Counted from the stretch's first letter, positions 38,501 through 49,404 are shown. The stretch: DNA of 64,000 bases from Antedon mediterranea (GCF_964355755.1 NC_092680.1:6237001-6301000); one strand, 5' to 3'. The notes: generated from the sequence alone by a model not told the origin. Made by a program: numbers and translations.

Positions 38501-38760
38501 TAGATCTTCCTTGACGGTCTGCTGCTACGTTGGAATGCAACAACACTCGTAGTCGTACTGCTTTGACCGCATAGATACAAATTCCAACATTTACATACAA
38601 CGATGCTAGGAATGTTGCAGCTTACCGGCTCAGAGTATCCATCGACTGGCCTTAGCCATTGATTTCTGGATGAAAATCCCATATTAAAACTTGAAAAATA
38701 GAGGCCAAGAAATAAGTTCAAAATAAGTAGCGGCACACGTAGCCCGGTCGAACACATCAT
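35584..38760 (-). CDS. LINE polyprotein: leader - 2A-like - AP endonuclease - reverse transcriptase (1058 aa)
   Basis: Order of domains: a hydrophobic N-terminus (about residues 9-24, VPLLILNLFLGLYFSS), a 2A-like motif GDVESNPGP at 107-115, an AP-type endonuclease (QN 128-129, TETW 159-162, GDFN 268-271, SDH 339-341) and a reverse transcriptase (NYRPISLLP 636-644, DFSKAFD 706-712, SGVPQGSILGP 761-771, FADD 793-796). A basic C-terminal region (RTRNRHLLH, about 998-1006) follows. Both catalytic sets appear complete. A second in-frame Met follows the first at 38757. Family knowledge: 2A makes the ribosome skip one peptide bond, here between G114 and P115, releasing a 114-aa leader and a 944-aa enzyme. 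No CCHC zinc knuckle or separate ORF1 is visible. Clade within Jockey/CR1 needs phylogeny. Confidence 0.93.
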   Translation of the reverse strand: MMCSTGLRVPLLILNLFLGLYFSSFNMGFSSRNQWLRPVDGYSEPVSCNIPSIVVCKCWNLYLCGQSSTTTSVVAFQRSSRPSRKIYSAPRLLYSNSTVTFCILLSGDVESNPGPGNTQTSSVKVYYQNVRSLKNKMDVYNSDLNAHLIQSNLDIVALTETWLNCNVLDSELSVSNYTLFRRDRDTDKRGGGILMLVNNKFTCNRVERLESDSTEFMWIEIQLKRRISLLVGLFYRPPNATPDVLRRFTSSVEIAMLYYKNSEFLILGDFNLPEINWSSNPYSAPAQSMGEHLLDVLLSSCGLFQCNTYCTRMDKMLDLVICSKNISDKVYTANDIFLSDHSSLRIDFRLNFDVKCSNDNLNRKSIIYNFKALDVNNLCNTLNCVPWSVLIDFEGDLNEALDMFYNLLNAAVNDTVPKIRKRRKLPPWFDNELRSALQLKEKYYRYLKKNNNRLAQSNFKFARASFKKMCNKKYKDYLDSLAKQIVTNSKRFWSWMKTKYKSNNLPSVMSHDNISFQSNYDKATTFNSYFHSFFSEPSPDVPRDYPGLPDYAVDNLSSLSVNQHSVEKALSNIDINKATGIDQISNVVLKGASSSLSYPLCKLFQLSINSGVFPSSWKHANIVPIHKSGPKKLICNYRPISLLPTMSKIFERIVHDGLSSHVANALSPRQHGFVSGRSCQTNLALLLATSYDAINSKKQCDVIYTDFSKAFDSVSHDLLIFKLSKFGLSGSLLSWFKSYLTNRQQRVVIGGETSDWLPVLSGVPQGSILGPLLFNLFINDLPLKFNHSESLLFADDLKLFKVITTPQDAFSLQEDLDGLVEWTEKWGIKLNANKCKYLSITLKKKPVLFNYNLSGHDLEMVYVWKDLGIFIDSKLNFCSHINHVLSKANRMMGLIWRNCRFMNDGRALLSLYKSIIRPHLEYCSAIFNSISPCQARRIDTVQRKFVRFLSYNCVNFAFSIDSVSNRRTISDMVFLYNILNSKYDCSLISLFSLNVPGRTRNRHLLHIPFSRVDCTKRGLFHRLPYTFNNLNSNHIDIFNDRLGYFKRTMMCSLLEQSA
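38416..38442 (-). other. 2A-like ribosome-skipping motif in the LINE ORF
   Basis: Encodes GDVESNPGP, the strict D-V/I-E-x-N-P-G-P consensus of class 1 2A peptides, preceded by FCILLS. It lies between the hydrophobic leader and the endonuclease, the position known for 2A in some echinoderm LINEs. Confidence 0.85.
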
Positions 38761-38857
38761 GTAGACTACAGTATGCCTACGTTGACTGGCCTAGTATCCA
38801 CACAATGGGTAGCCTAGCGGAGCTCGATATGAACACGTCCGCTCACAACGAGAATTA

Positions 38858-39943
38858 GGCCCTGTTCAGACCCATGGCGTTAGACCGTTTTAGCGTACAA
38901 CGTTACTAGCAAGGTCACGTTACAAACCGCAGAGAAAAAAACGAGGTGTTCAGACCCATAGCGTACGATTATCGTTACAACGGAAGTACGTCATTCAGGT
39001 TGTTTCTAGTTGCATATTCATGTGCTCTTACACACGTGTTTTCATCATTATTTCCACTGTATACAGGCCTAGATCTCAGCCCTACAATTATGACAAAATT
39101 TGCCGTAAATAAAACATACCTCAGCATTTATTTAAGAAAAATATAGTAAAGCCAAATTTCTGTTTCTATTGTTTTTATTTTGTAGTAAAAAACATTTTCC
39201 CCAGGCTCTTGTGTTACGAAAATAAAGCAGGCCTCGTAATGATGAAGAAAAAAATGATTGTGATTAGTCTATCCAGTCCAGTCAAAGATTATATATTCTT
39301 TGGTCCAGTCGGTTGAAAATAACCCTTAACTTGCTAATAAAAGGGAAACAGCTCCCCTTGTTTGTTTACTGATTTTTTTAGGAGTTAGGGGGTTTTCAGC
39401 ATTAAACTTGTCCAGTCTAGTCTGCCTTGTATGAATGAGTGACTTGATGTCCCAGGCTAGTTTTTAGCTTGAATGAAATGCGTGAATGGCTCTAGGCCTA
39501 GTTAGGCCTAGCTAGGCCTAAAAGCGGATGGGATCGTAGTCCCTTTGTTTAAATACAAGGTGCATGTATTTATGTCATTTGTTAGAAAATATAATGGTAA
39601 TCAGTTGATAATAGTTTGTAGCCTTTGTAACAGTTGTATTTGTAGTGTAGTTAGGCCTTATTTATTCTGGCCTTTTTGTTATTGAAATCCATCTCGCACA
39701 TTGACGATACAAGATGTCAGCCTAGGTCAAACCTTGTTTCGCGTCATAACAGGAAACGTTCTGATTGGATACAACGTTGACTTACAGTAGCGTCGTACGC
39801 TAAAACGGTACTATCAACCGTTTTCCACTACAACGCTACAACCGTTGTACAACGCGTTGTACGCTAATCCCCAACTGTTCAGACACACATTCTTTTAGCG
39901 TCGTACGCTAAAACGGTCTAACGCCATGGGTCTGAACAGGGCC
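38858..39943. mobile_element. Harbinger/Tourist-like non-autonomous DNA transposon, 1086 bp
   Basis: Perfect terminal inverted repeats of at least 40 bp begin GGCCCTGTTCAGACCCATGG and are flanked by TTA on both sides (38855-38857, 39944-39946). TTA duplications plus GGCCCTGTT ends fit PIF/Harbinger. Subterminal repeats of CGTACGCTAAAACGGT and ACAACG occur on both sides. No transposase or Myb-like frame; the interior is AT-rich and non-coding. It abuts the 5' side of the LINE, so it may sit inside the LINE 5' UTR or simply beside it. Confidence 0.88.
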
Positions 39944-39946
39944 TTA

Positions 39947-42711
39947 GTATTAATATCATCATCATTTTAAATACTCTAGTAGCCTAAGGTATGTGGCACT
40001 GATTTTAAAATTTGAAGAAAAAAAATCAATGACACTATTTTGTTTTGTACGTGAAAATAATCAAATTGAATAGAATTTTTAAGTGGTGTTAATGGTAAAA
40101 TAATAATAATAATAATAATATAAAGGCACTGGACTAGATAAAGTAAAAACACAGCTTTTTTACAGTAGATTAATATGTTTTAGGCCTAGCGCATTAAATT
40201 ATTAACTTAAAGTTCAATGTAGTTAATCTAAATTGTATTGACATTTACTCATTTATGAAAAAGGATAACATTAATTTAAATGTATTAACATTACACAAAA
40301 TAAGTATTAACTATACTACTGTAATGTAATTGTAACTGACAAGTGACAAAATACATTCGACCATTATTATCCGTTGATAGCTTTAAACTGAATTAAAATT
40401 GACATAATTTGAAAGTATATAAACCTCAAGGGTGTTTACATACGGTACTCAATATAATTGATCCATGCCCCAGGATAGTATTGAATGAACCCAAATAACA
40501 ACAAAATGTCATGTTTTACTGAATATTGAACTGATTCTATGCACGAAGTGCATCCTTTAGAGACATCATAATGTTTCATATCCACCACGAATTACGTTTA
40601 ATGCTTTCAAAATTAATAAGGTTTATTAAATACAGGATATGGACTATTTGCGACAGTGAAGAAGAGTATCAATATATCTATATAACTAATACCTTTAAAC
40701 AGAAGACTTATACTTAGACGTATAATATTCCTTGAATAAATGTAATATCTTCTTTCGTTTTATTTGTATTTTCCACACTTGACTATCACACTCCTCTTCC
40801 TTTATCACAACATCCACTAGCCACTTATAGTGTTACGTAAGCACCGAGTTTGGCGAAAACATGTGTTTCATGTTTTCTTGTCGAACAACTCAAATTTGCA
40901 GCGGTTACGTCAAATTTACAATAGCACATTTTACTAGCCATGTCTTGGCTAATAACCGGAGGATGTCTATCCGGATGATGCCATGACTATCGTCTACCCA
41001 AAAAGACTTTATTTGAAAAAAAAGGGTCCACAAACTAGTTTGAAGATGTGCAATCAAAACATTCTGCAAACCAGTTATCTGCTGTTTGCCGAAGTGGTCT
41101 ACAACAGCAAACCTTTGCCAAACTTTGAGATTGCTCGAGCTTTCAAACTAATGTTTGCTCTTGTATATATGTTTATCTACACTAGCAAGATATCGTCCAT
41201 AAACTACTTTACACTAGAAAAACTTTGAGTTTGTTATTGTAGACCAGTTGACGAATACTGAAGAAAAAAGTTTCATAACTTAAGTCACTGATATACTACA
41301 CTCCAACAAGTTGATAAAGTTTGATAGTGTAGACTGGCTTTAAAACTAGTCTATACGTACTAGCAAACTGAGTTCTAAGGAAAATCAGTTTGCAGAGATT
41401 AGATCATGTGACTTTTAGACAAAATAGTTTGCTGATGTTTTTAAGGACTCAGTCAATCAAATCAAATCAAATCACAGAATTTGAAGTCACGTGGTCGTAG
41501 GCGAATAAAATATCTCCAGTAACCGGTAAAGTAATAAACTTCTAAAACAGTGGGAAAATGGAGTTTTTAAACAACGTTTTGGTAAAATTTGCTGAGTGGA
41601 CTATAAGTACACACTAGATTACTGAATAGAGACATTGTGTCCATAATATTGCAGGTAAGAATTCCCGTACGCTAAACAAATATACAAGAGCTATTCTACC
41701 TAACAAACATCAATGTTACGAAAGGCTGCATGACTTAACCATTGTGTGAAAATGTGCATTTTCCAAAATGTATAATTAAAGCCTTGCAAACTCGATTATT
41801 GTTTGGCGAAACAATGCGCAATATAATCATAATTAAGTCTACTAAAAAAAAGACAGCGTGGTGAGTGTATGTATCATTTTTGAGTATTTATGTTTGTCGT
41901 TTTTGTGTTCTAGTTTAATGTCAAGGCCTGCTCTGATTTTTATTTTCTATAATTGTGACGTCGCATACATAATCAGTTATAACACATGCGTTTGAAATTG
42001 ATAATGGAAGGTGTCTATTTATCCAATCTTCTTGGGAAACACATTCTATCGCAACAACAAAAGATTGAATTACAGTTTTTAATTATACGACGATGAAGGG
42101 TTCAATACTGCTACATTATGAGTGTAGAAAATTTGTCTTTGCTTCAAGCCCGATTGATTGTTTTCCAATTTTTAAAGATGCATTGTCCTTTGAAACACAA
42201 AAAAATGAAAGTCAAAATATTCTAAATTTAAATTGGCCATATCAAAGTAATATTAAAGTTATTCACTTTAAGTCAAAAATTTGTGCCAAAAACAACAATT
42301 TTACGTAATTAACAGGTAAATTAGTTTGATTACATTTCGTCTGGAACGAAAGTAAACAAAGATTTCAAACCAAGAGTATGCATTATGCATGATCCTAATT
42401 AGGATTGTTTACAACTCGTCACGGTTGAGAAGGTGTTTTCACACAGATCACGAGGAAGTTTTATGATTATGCATACAGAGTAGCCAAACAAGCGCGTTGC
42501 ATTATGAGATATGTTTTGATCGACAACTTTGACTGAAGTCACAGTTTTTTTTAAACTAAAAAACATCTGTATTTCAGTTAAATAATTTTTTTTTCGACTA
42601 ATTTTTGGGGAAAGTTAATAACTATTATGATACTTCAAAATGACCCACTTTTTTTCGAAATCTTCTAATTTTTATTTTTTTGGAATTTGACAAGGGAACA
42701 ATACATCTTTA
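39947..42711. other. Intergenic AT-rich DNA with repeat scraps
   Basis: An (ATA)n tract at 40101-40120, an (AATCA)n tract at 41455-41474, and a worn piece of the GTCTACACTATC MITE around 41245-41342 (TTTGATAGTGTAGACTGGCT). No gene. Confidence 0.4.
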
Positions 42712-42855
42712 AGCTTTGTCTACACTATCAACATTTACGTGATGTGCCCATATATGAACATGATGATATCACTACCATATTTGGGCATATCACTAACATA
42801 TTTAAGCACATCACACGTTTCTTGTCAAACTAGTTCGATAAGTGTAGACAGAGCT
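42712..42855. mobile_element. MITE 'GTCTACACTATCAAACT', copy 2, with TTA duplication
   Basis: 144 bp, ends AGCTTTGTCTACACTATCAA / GTGTAGACAGAGCT, flanked by TTA at 42709-42711 and 42856-42858. The interior has two CACTA(C/A)CATATTT units and ACATCAC motifs like copy 1. TWA target site, probably Harbinger-mobilised. Confidence 0.75.
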
Positions 42856-42859
42856 TTAC

Positions 42860-44570
42860 ATCTACTCAAGATAATTACAACAGGTTAAATATTCCTAATG
42901 GCCACATACCGGCCAATAATGTTGAATGTTCTACTTTTGTATGTATGTTGTTCTGTGTTTATTCAAGACTTTAGACGTTTAATCAAAATATGTAATGTGA
43001 AACTTCAGCTTTAGTACTTTTTAATTATTTGTTTGTTGTTAGTTACTTTTTTCTAAATATGTGATTGTACATCTACAAATATTTTTTGTCAGTGCCATGT
43101 GGAGTTTTAATGAATTGAAAATAAAACGGACCCTCTAGGCAATAATAAGTAAAGAAGATGGTCGGTAAAGTCGGTCAGTACATTTTAAACGTCTACATTT
43201 ACTTACAATAATAATAGCCCACTTTATTATTTTATCTAAATTCGAATAATACATTCCGTCAGAGAGAGAGAGAATGGACAAAATATTTCATTTCAAAACT
43301 AGTTTTCTTGATAAATTATTTAAAAATATCTTTCTTTATATCGCATAAAACGTAATTGTATCGTTTTATTATAATATAAACATAATAACCAATGGCATTT
43401 TATTAATTCAAAAATCAGCTTACTGTTTTATGCTCAACGAACATAACGTGTAAACACACGTTAATATAAAAGTCATAAAATGTGAATTTTAACTTAATAA
43501 AAATTAGGATCAGCAACAATTGTGAGGAATATCTCGATTTGCGACGACATTATATACCATTGTACCTACAACCCATGACTAGTTCTTCTAAAGTCATCCT
43601 ATATTGAACTCTCTCTACTACATGTTATACCATATACTGAACGGTTCCCAATGGCTTTGTGTACAAGGACGCTGGATTCTAAACTTTATGAAGAGAATAT
43701 ATGATTCGTATTAACAGTAATAAATGGTAGTCCTAACTATGAAGAACTAACAATATTTACATATTATATCTAACATTAAAATTCAAAACATTTATCAACG
43801 CAATTTTTTTATCGATTACATTTTTAAGAAAGAATGTTTAAAAGAAAATTGTTTCGAAGTATACAAACTTAAAAGTCTTAAACAAGACATATCGTTTTCC
43901 TAATACATTTCAATTACCAGCATGCCATTTGATATATGGATTTATTAATTAGTATCAAAGACGAAGTATTCTTGTTAAGTTAATATTTGCCAGAAAATAT
44001 TATGTTTAAGGAAATGTTATTAATGAATTAAAAGAAAGCTAATAACAGTTATAATTTTCATAAAGATAATTGATCTTGACCGAATTGTATGTTTCATTAT
44101 TAATTAATGTAACAGATACGACCCAAATCGTTGAAAGATGAAATAAGTAATTATTTTGCTACAAAATGGACCATGTGATCTTTCGAATAGGTAATAGAGT
44201 CTAGAAAAATGAAAACAAAAAATAGAAATGAAATAGTCTTACAAAACGGTGCTACATACAAATGTAAATAAATATCAAATATACACAAAATACAGTTTAG
44301 TTTCGAATGTATTATGCAAGAGAACGTTGAAGTCTGTAGTACTGTACATAGGTAGCATACAAACAAAATGGGATATAGCTCAAAGTGACGAGAGAGAACA
44401 TCCTAAAAAGTAACCGGTAAAATGAAGGTTGCGGTTGTATAGCGTCGCATTGATAAAGTCGAATACATTTCGAGATATACACGCTGTTTCTATTGTTATA
44501 TTTTTTTTATTCCTGTCCACCCAGGCAGCACTTGCCAACTCTTATGCTATAACTTTATCCAAATTCCCTC
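42860..44570. other. Intergenic AT-rich DNA
   Basis: A short (AG)n tract at 43260-43272. No gene recognised. Confidence 0.4.
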
Positions 44571-44630
44571 ACTTGCACTGATGAAGGGCTAGTGTTGCAC
44601 GAAAGCTCTGCTAACTTTTCTCCATTGAGA
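44570..44630 (+). ncRNA. Hammerhead-ribozyme-like motif, probably a Penelope-type relic
   Basis: CTGATGA (44578-44584), then GGGC..GCAC as an imperfect stem II, then CGAAA (44600-44604), then GC-TCT-GC as a minimal stem III and TAACTTTT. This is the conserved hammerhead order, and a very short stem III is known for copies carried by Penelope-like retroelements and small retrozymes. Stem II has one mismatch and stem I pairs poorly with the upstream bases, so the copy is probably inactive. No GIY-YIG or RT frame nearby. Confidence 0.45.
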
Positions 44631-44726
44631 TCCAGCCACTGATACCCACAGCATTGTCATTTTTTTTCAGTAATTTGCCTTTGGATTTATATATATATAT
44701 ATAAACAAATCAGGCAAAGAACATTA

Positions 44727-44798
44727 GCCCCAGTGGTTTAATGGTTAGGACATCTGCATATCAAGCAGGCGGTCCGAGTTCGAGTCTCGGTTGGGACG
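44727..44798 (+). tRNA. tRNA-like gene, predicted anticodon ATC (Asp), possibly a pseudogene
   Basis: 72 nt with a recognisable cloverleaf: anticodon stem TCTGC/GCAGG around loop ATATCAA, a perfect T arm CCGAG-TTCGAGT-CTCGG, a D-arm with AATGGTTAGGA, and a T run right after the 3' end (44801-44805) as a Pol III terminator. The acceptor stem GCCCCAG/TTGGGAC has one C-A mismatch and one G-T pair, and the D stem is weak. Anticodon ATC is unusual because Asp tRNAs normally carry GTC. It may be the head of a tRNA-derived SINE. Confidence 0.5.
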
Positions 44799-45160
44799 AC
44801 TTTTTCTCATTCTCACAGATTTCCTCATCTTTATCGTTTCAAATTATATATATATATATAGGCTACCCTCCTGTTATTGGCGAATTTCTTTTGCTGTTGG
44901 TTGGTTGGGTTTGGAATTAAAATAAAATAAAATAAATAAAACAAATATATAGATCATCCATCGTAAAAAAATCATTTTTATTGATCAAAAGTTCCAATTC
45001 AAGAACGAAATCTATATAAAAATATAAAGAGTTAAAAAAAAATCATATATTTACATTCTTAAATTATGTTTTTGAACACATGAAGAATATGTGTAATTGT
45101 TTTAATGGTTCCTCGTAAAACATTGTTGAAAGTAATAAATAAACAAACCAGAAAAAATAA

Positions 45161-45493
45161 CTAGGCTACTAGTAAAATTACAATGATTTGTTGAATAAAT
45201 ATTTTGTGAAATTTGATGATAAAAAAAAGTAACCAAGAAGACAGCAATACCGAAATCAATGTAACTAATGGAAATAAATACTCGAGCATTTCACTCAACA
45301 AACAACGCAAAAAATTACTACTTGTAAAAATAAAATGAAGATTTATTACCATGTTTATGAGTAATGTTTCTTCATTTTTACAAATTTGATAGAACAAACG
45401 AAACTGGGACAAATCTAATTGGAGTTGTATTGCTTTTATTTGAGTTTGTTCAATTGGTAATACTTGGCTGTATTTTCTTACCGACTTTTCCAA
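45161..45493 (-). CDS. Unsupported 110-codon ORF with a hydrophobic C-terminal half
   Basis: MEKSVRKYSQVLP, then a polar stretch to EETLLINM, then hydrophobic segments (FPLVTLISVLLSSWLLFFII). GTAAG and GTAATA occur after MEKS and LLINM, so the first half could be a spliced exon. No family recognised and base use is as AT-rich as the flanks. Chance is possible. Confidence 0.15.
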   Translation of the reverse strand: MEKSVRKYSQVLPIEQTQIKAIQLQLDLSQFRLFYQICKNEETLLINMVINLHFIFTSSNFLRCLLSEMLEYLFPLVTLISVLLSSWLLFFIIKFHKIFIQQIIVILLVA

Positions 45494-46261
45494 TTACTTC
45501 ATGTTCTATATTTTGATGTAACCATGTTAATTACATACTAGAACACGTTATTACTTTCTAACCATAATTCTTTAAATTATACGTTGATAGTTAAACTTTA
45601 GTTAAAACAACTTTCACATTGACTTAATGTGTTCTAATTAACTTTCAGCCGAAGGGAATTTCTAAATGCCGACTTGTTTAAATTAGTAAAATTATTTGTC
45701 AAATATATTTAACTATATATTTATGAAAACTATAACGTATTACAAATAATTATTTTCTAGTGTATTAACTACTGAATGCTTATGATGATGAGTTGTGTTT
45801 TTACGTTGTCCAACCCAAATCCAAATCTAACTCATCTGGGGTAGTCGTCCATGGATTAGTTGTCTGAGAGACTATCAAAATAAATATTTAGTTATCTTGT
45901 GTAATTTAAACAAGCATATCGTGACGTAAATAATGTCATACCAGTTTTAAATAACATTGGCCTAATGTATCGTATTGCAACGTTGTTCTATTTGGGATAT
46001 GTACCATAACCAGTCAAGAAAATAAACATAGAAAGGCCATCACTGAATGAGTAAAGAAAGAAAACAAATATTTACAATACAAGGGCGTCACTCATTGATA
46101 TGAACGTATGACAGAGATATCGTGTATTAAAAGTACTTAATACAGCTAGAACCTTTTCTATATGACGTGCAATAGTCTATTAGACTCTATCTAGTGACAG
46201 CTACAGAATCGGGCGTATATTTTATGTATTTCTTATATCTAGACCTTATTATCTATAATAG

Positions 46262-46780
46262 AAATAAAGAATATAATATTACACATTTTATAATGTATCT
46301 TTGATATTGATCAAGATTTTCTAATAATTAGACATTCTTGTTACGATTATTGTATATTCGGTATACGAATTAGAACAATACAGATGAATTTGTAATTAAT
46401 TATTAATACCATTTGAAATATAGAATTGCATTGATTGGTTAATGGCAGTCGCATCAGGCGAGGCAACAATATTAATGGCGTTATTAATAGTCGGGGTTAT
46501 AACATTTTCTTTTGTTTTTCATAACGATATTAAAAGGTTAAATGTATTATCCTTTTAAAAAAATTAATGTTCTGGTATTTTACAGTAGTACAAAACATTC
46601 AGTTAATTTCCACAATTAAAAAAAAACATAATACAGTATATTACAAATTTTATATGTATCTTTGTTATTGTAACCATCAAGATTTTCGAATAACTAGAAA
46701 TTCTTGATGGTTATAATTGTATATTCAGGTATACGAATTAGAACAATACAGATGAATTTGTTGTTGGTATTATACCATTG
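46262..46780. repeat. Local tandem repeat (about 365-bp period)
   Basis: 46262-46410 and 46627-46780 share TGTATCTTTG, TCAAGATTTTC, GAATTAGAACAATACAGATG and more. A polar frame (VNYVDPAIRYLSSVIENIKA) follows at 46837-46922 after a TTTACTAG acceptor-like sequence; too short to assign. Confidence 0.6.
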
Positions 46781-47904
46781 TTATTGGTACATTGGTTGTA
46801 CTGTACATCATACTCTAATACTATTTACTAGACATGTAAATTATGTTGATCCTGCCATCCGTTACTTATCCAGTGTGATTGAAAACATCAAAGCTACAGG
46901 ACAACTACGGTTAGGCTTTTAATCAATTATTTGTTGTGTAACCCCTCAAACAGTCCATTACTTTATGAGAAACGTCTTGAACGCTATTCATTGAAATAAT
47001 ACTTAATAGATTAAGGGAATTAAATGCACTTGTATTTTCAACCTCAGTAAATCTTAATGTTTACATTTGATATAATATCATCCGGCCTATTGAAATGCTG
47101 ACAATCGGCAGGTGATATTAAACAGGAAAAAATAACTTTAGTCTAAAGGCACAATTATAGACGAAAATATTTGTGGATATCTATTAGAATTAAATTATTT
47201 TGAGTAGTCGGTAATAGAAGTAGTCAAAAAAACAATTTTTCAGTTCCAGTAAAAAATATCTACAAGCATTTTTAATACTATGCCATAATACGAGCACATG
47301 TTTTAATTGGCGAATGTTATGTCTTTCCTATAGTGAAAACAGCGTATTAATTTAAATTTTTAATTATAATTACAATAGGTAAAATAACGTGGCAATGATT
47401 TCTAACAAAAATTTGAACTTTCAACGTTTGCTTTTTAAATCTGAGTGGTATTTAATTATCTATTCCATACGCCATTATGACTTTTATTATTACATTAAAT
47501 ATTCTGTAGTAATTTTATGTTTTTTAACATAAACACAATTATGAACACCACATACATGGGAGGGGGCACCCACCGTACTGACCAAGTGGGAAGGAAATCC
47601 GAATTGTCGTCTGCAATTAGCAGCGTTTAATTAAATGTTTCCAGAACAAAGAAAGAATAACCTCTTTTTGACATTTGAACCTAATTTCTGTAACACCCTG
47701 AAGACACGGTATCATAACAATAAATATGTGTAAATGAGAAGACTGTATATTATTTGTGGGACAATTATATTTTCACCATATTGACCTCTATGTGACCTCT
47801 GACCCAAAATCATGAACACCACATATGGGAGAGGATACCATGCAGTCATACGAATCAAAGAAACGAAATTGACAGCCGAAGCTTAATGGGTAATATTAAA
47901 ATAA

Positions 47905-48042
47905 AAAAGGCCATACATATGGCTGCAGTCGCGTGCTCAAGTTAGTGTTTACTGACCGACCTACCGACCGACCAACCAACCGACCGACCGACCAACCAAC
48001 CGACCTAGTGAGCTGTAGAGTCACATTGCACGCGACTAAAAA
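47905..48042 (+). mobile_element. CCGA-core short element, copy 2
   Basis: AAGGCCATACATATGGCTGC..GTCGCGTGCTCAAGTTAGTG, a long CCGA/CCAA tract (47957-48005), AGTGAGCTGTAGAGTC and a terminal ACGCGACT followed by AAAAA. Same module order as copy 1. Confidence 0.7.
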
Positions 48043-49201
48043 GAAAGAAGAAAAATCTATATTTTAATGACACGTCTATAGAATATTTTGTTATTATTAT
48101 ACATACCTGTATGTTTTATGATTGTTCTAGTGAAATGTTTTCTTGTCAGTTTAAGTTTATATATGTGGTAAATGATTTTGAAATTGAACATTTAATAGAA
48201 AAATGACCCACATTTATATTTGTTTTATCTTATTACGCACATCACGTAACAAAGTGTGTAGCATAACGAGAAGAACAATGAGTATGCTCACTTAATAGTT
48301 ATTATTAATTGCATTTTACTAAACACAATTGTCAAGATTACATACTTTATTGCATGATCAGTTCTTAGGCTTTTGATACATGCTACATTAGTCACATCTC
48401 AATGGAACTATGACATACTGTGTGTATTATTAATCTTCATAAAGGTAAGCGAGTTATTTAAGATGAACTTTAAAACATGTTAGGTTATAGGCTCATCAAA
48501 TAGATGAGCCTAATAACCCATTTGTGCGGCAATGAGGTGAATGCTCTGGTATTGTTAACTTATTCTTTATCTCATAAAAAATAGCTTTATCTGTGAATAC
48601 AACTTATATTCATAAGTTCACTTGAAACGTTATTCCTAAAAGAAAAAGAGATAATTCTGGCATTTGAATTCAAACTGTTGATTTATGATACAACTTTTTT
48701 AATTCATACGAGAAAAAATACATAAGTACAGATAAAGGACTTTGTTTTGCAAAACCTCTTGTTTCAAGTAGACTGCTGTTGCAAAATGACATGACGTCAC
48801 CTAGATGTTGGTGAGGGCGTTTTGTTTTACTGCGTCGTTTTTTTTAAATGCTTGGAATGTCAACAGTATAGTTTATTTAATCAGTTACAATTCAAATAAA
48901 GTAATTATCAACAATACTGATACATATATAATGGCCACTGAGATTACATTATTAACATCTGCCATTTTATTGTCCTTTTGACTTTTATTCACTTTTTGAC
49001 TTTTAGGCAATGGAAGAGATTGATCTTGATTGCACAGGATTTTCAATAAATGCCCTAGTGTACAATTTATCTTTCAACACATAGCATATTAAACATTTTT
49101 TTAGTAACGTAATTTATAGATATCATTTGCAATGATGAATTTATAGAGAAAAATCCAATTATATATTGTATAATTACCTAGCAAAATGTCAAACATCATA
49201 A

Positions 49202-49378
49202 TTACATAGTTGTGGCACTAAAGGGCATAGAATGCAACACAATGGTGCATTCTCCTACATCCCAATGGATTAAAATGTCCATCATTGTAGCAGATGATAT
49301 ACGGTTGAAGCTTAATTCCGAAACTGACATCGACAAAATACTTACAAGCACGATCGACAGCGAAACAATATTATTCAT
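49202..49378 (-). CDS. Small ORF with signal-peptide-like N-terminus (58 aa)
   Basis: MNNIVSLSIVLVSILSMSVS, then a polar region with a single Cys ending HSMPFSATTM. The N-terminus would suit a secreted peptide. Alternatively the GTAAGT after codon 11 is a donor and only the first exon lies here. The upstream 180 bp (49405-49585) is duplicated at 46436-46625, where the ORF is not preserved. No homologue recognised and no dibasic cleavage sites in the tail. Low confidence. Confidence 0.22.
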   Translation of the reverse strand: MNNIVSLSIVLVSILSMSVSELSFNRISSATMMDILIHWDVGECTIVLHSMPFSATTM

Positions 49379-49404
49379 GTTTGAAATATAGATGTTCATA
49401 GATA

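Larger units (their letters stand above)
35390..38857 (-). mobile_element. Full-length CR1/Jockey-type LINE retrotransposon
   Basis: Non-LTR element running right to left: a 5' UTR between the start codon at 38760 and at most 38857, one intact ORF, about 150 nt of 3' UTR with an AT microsatellite (35523-35540), and an A-rich tail of AAAAT-type repeats (35390-35427). There are no stops or frameshifts in 3.17 kb, so the insertion is young. The exact 5' end is uncertain because a DNA transposon starts at 38858. No clear target-site duplication was found. It moves by target-primed reverse transcription, as known for the class. Confidence 0.9.

Noticed and set aside
48483-48518. Hairpin GGCTCATC..GATGAGCC
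   Set aside because: Short 15-bp stem with a 5-nt loop; common by chance in such DNA and not pre-miRNA-like.
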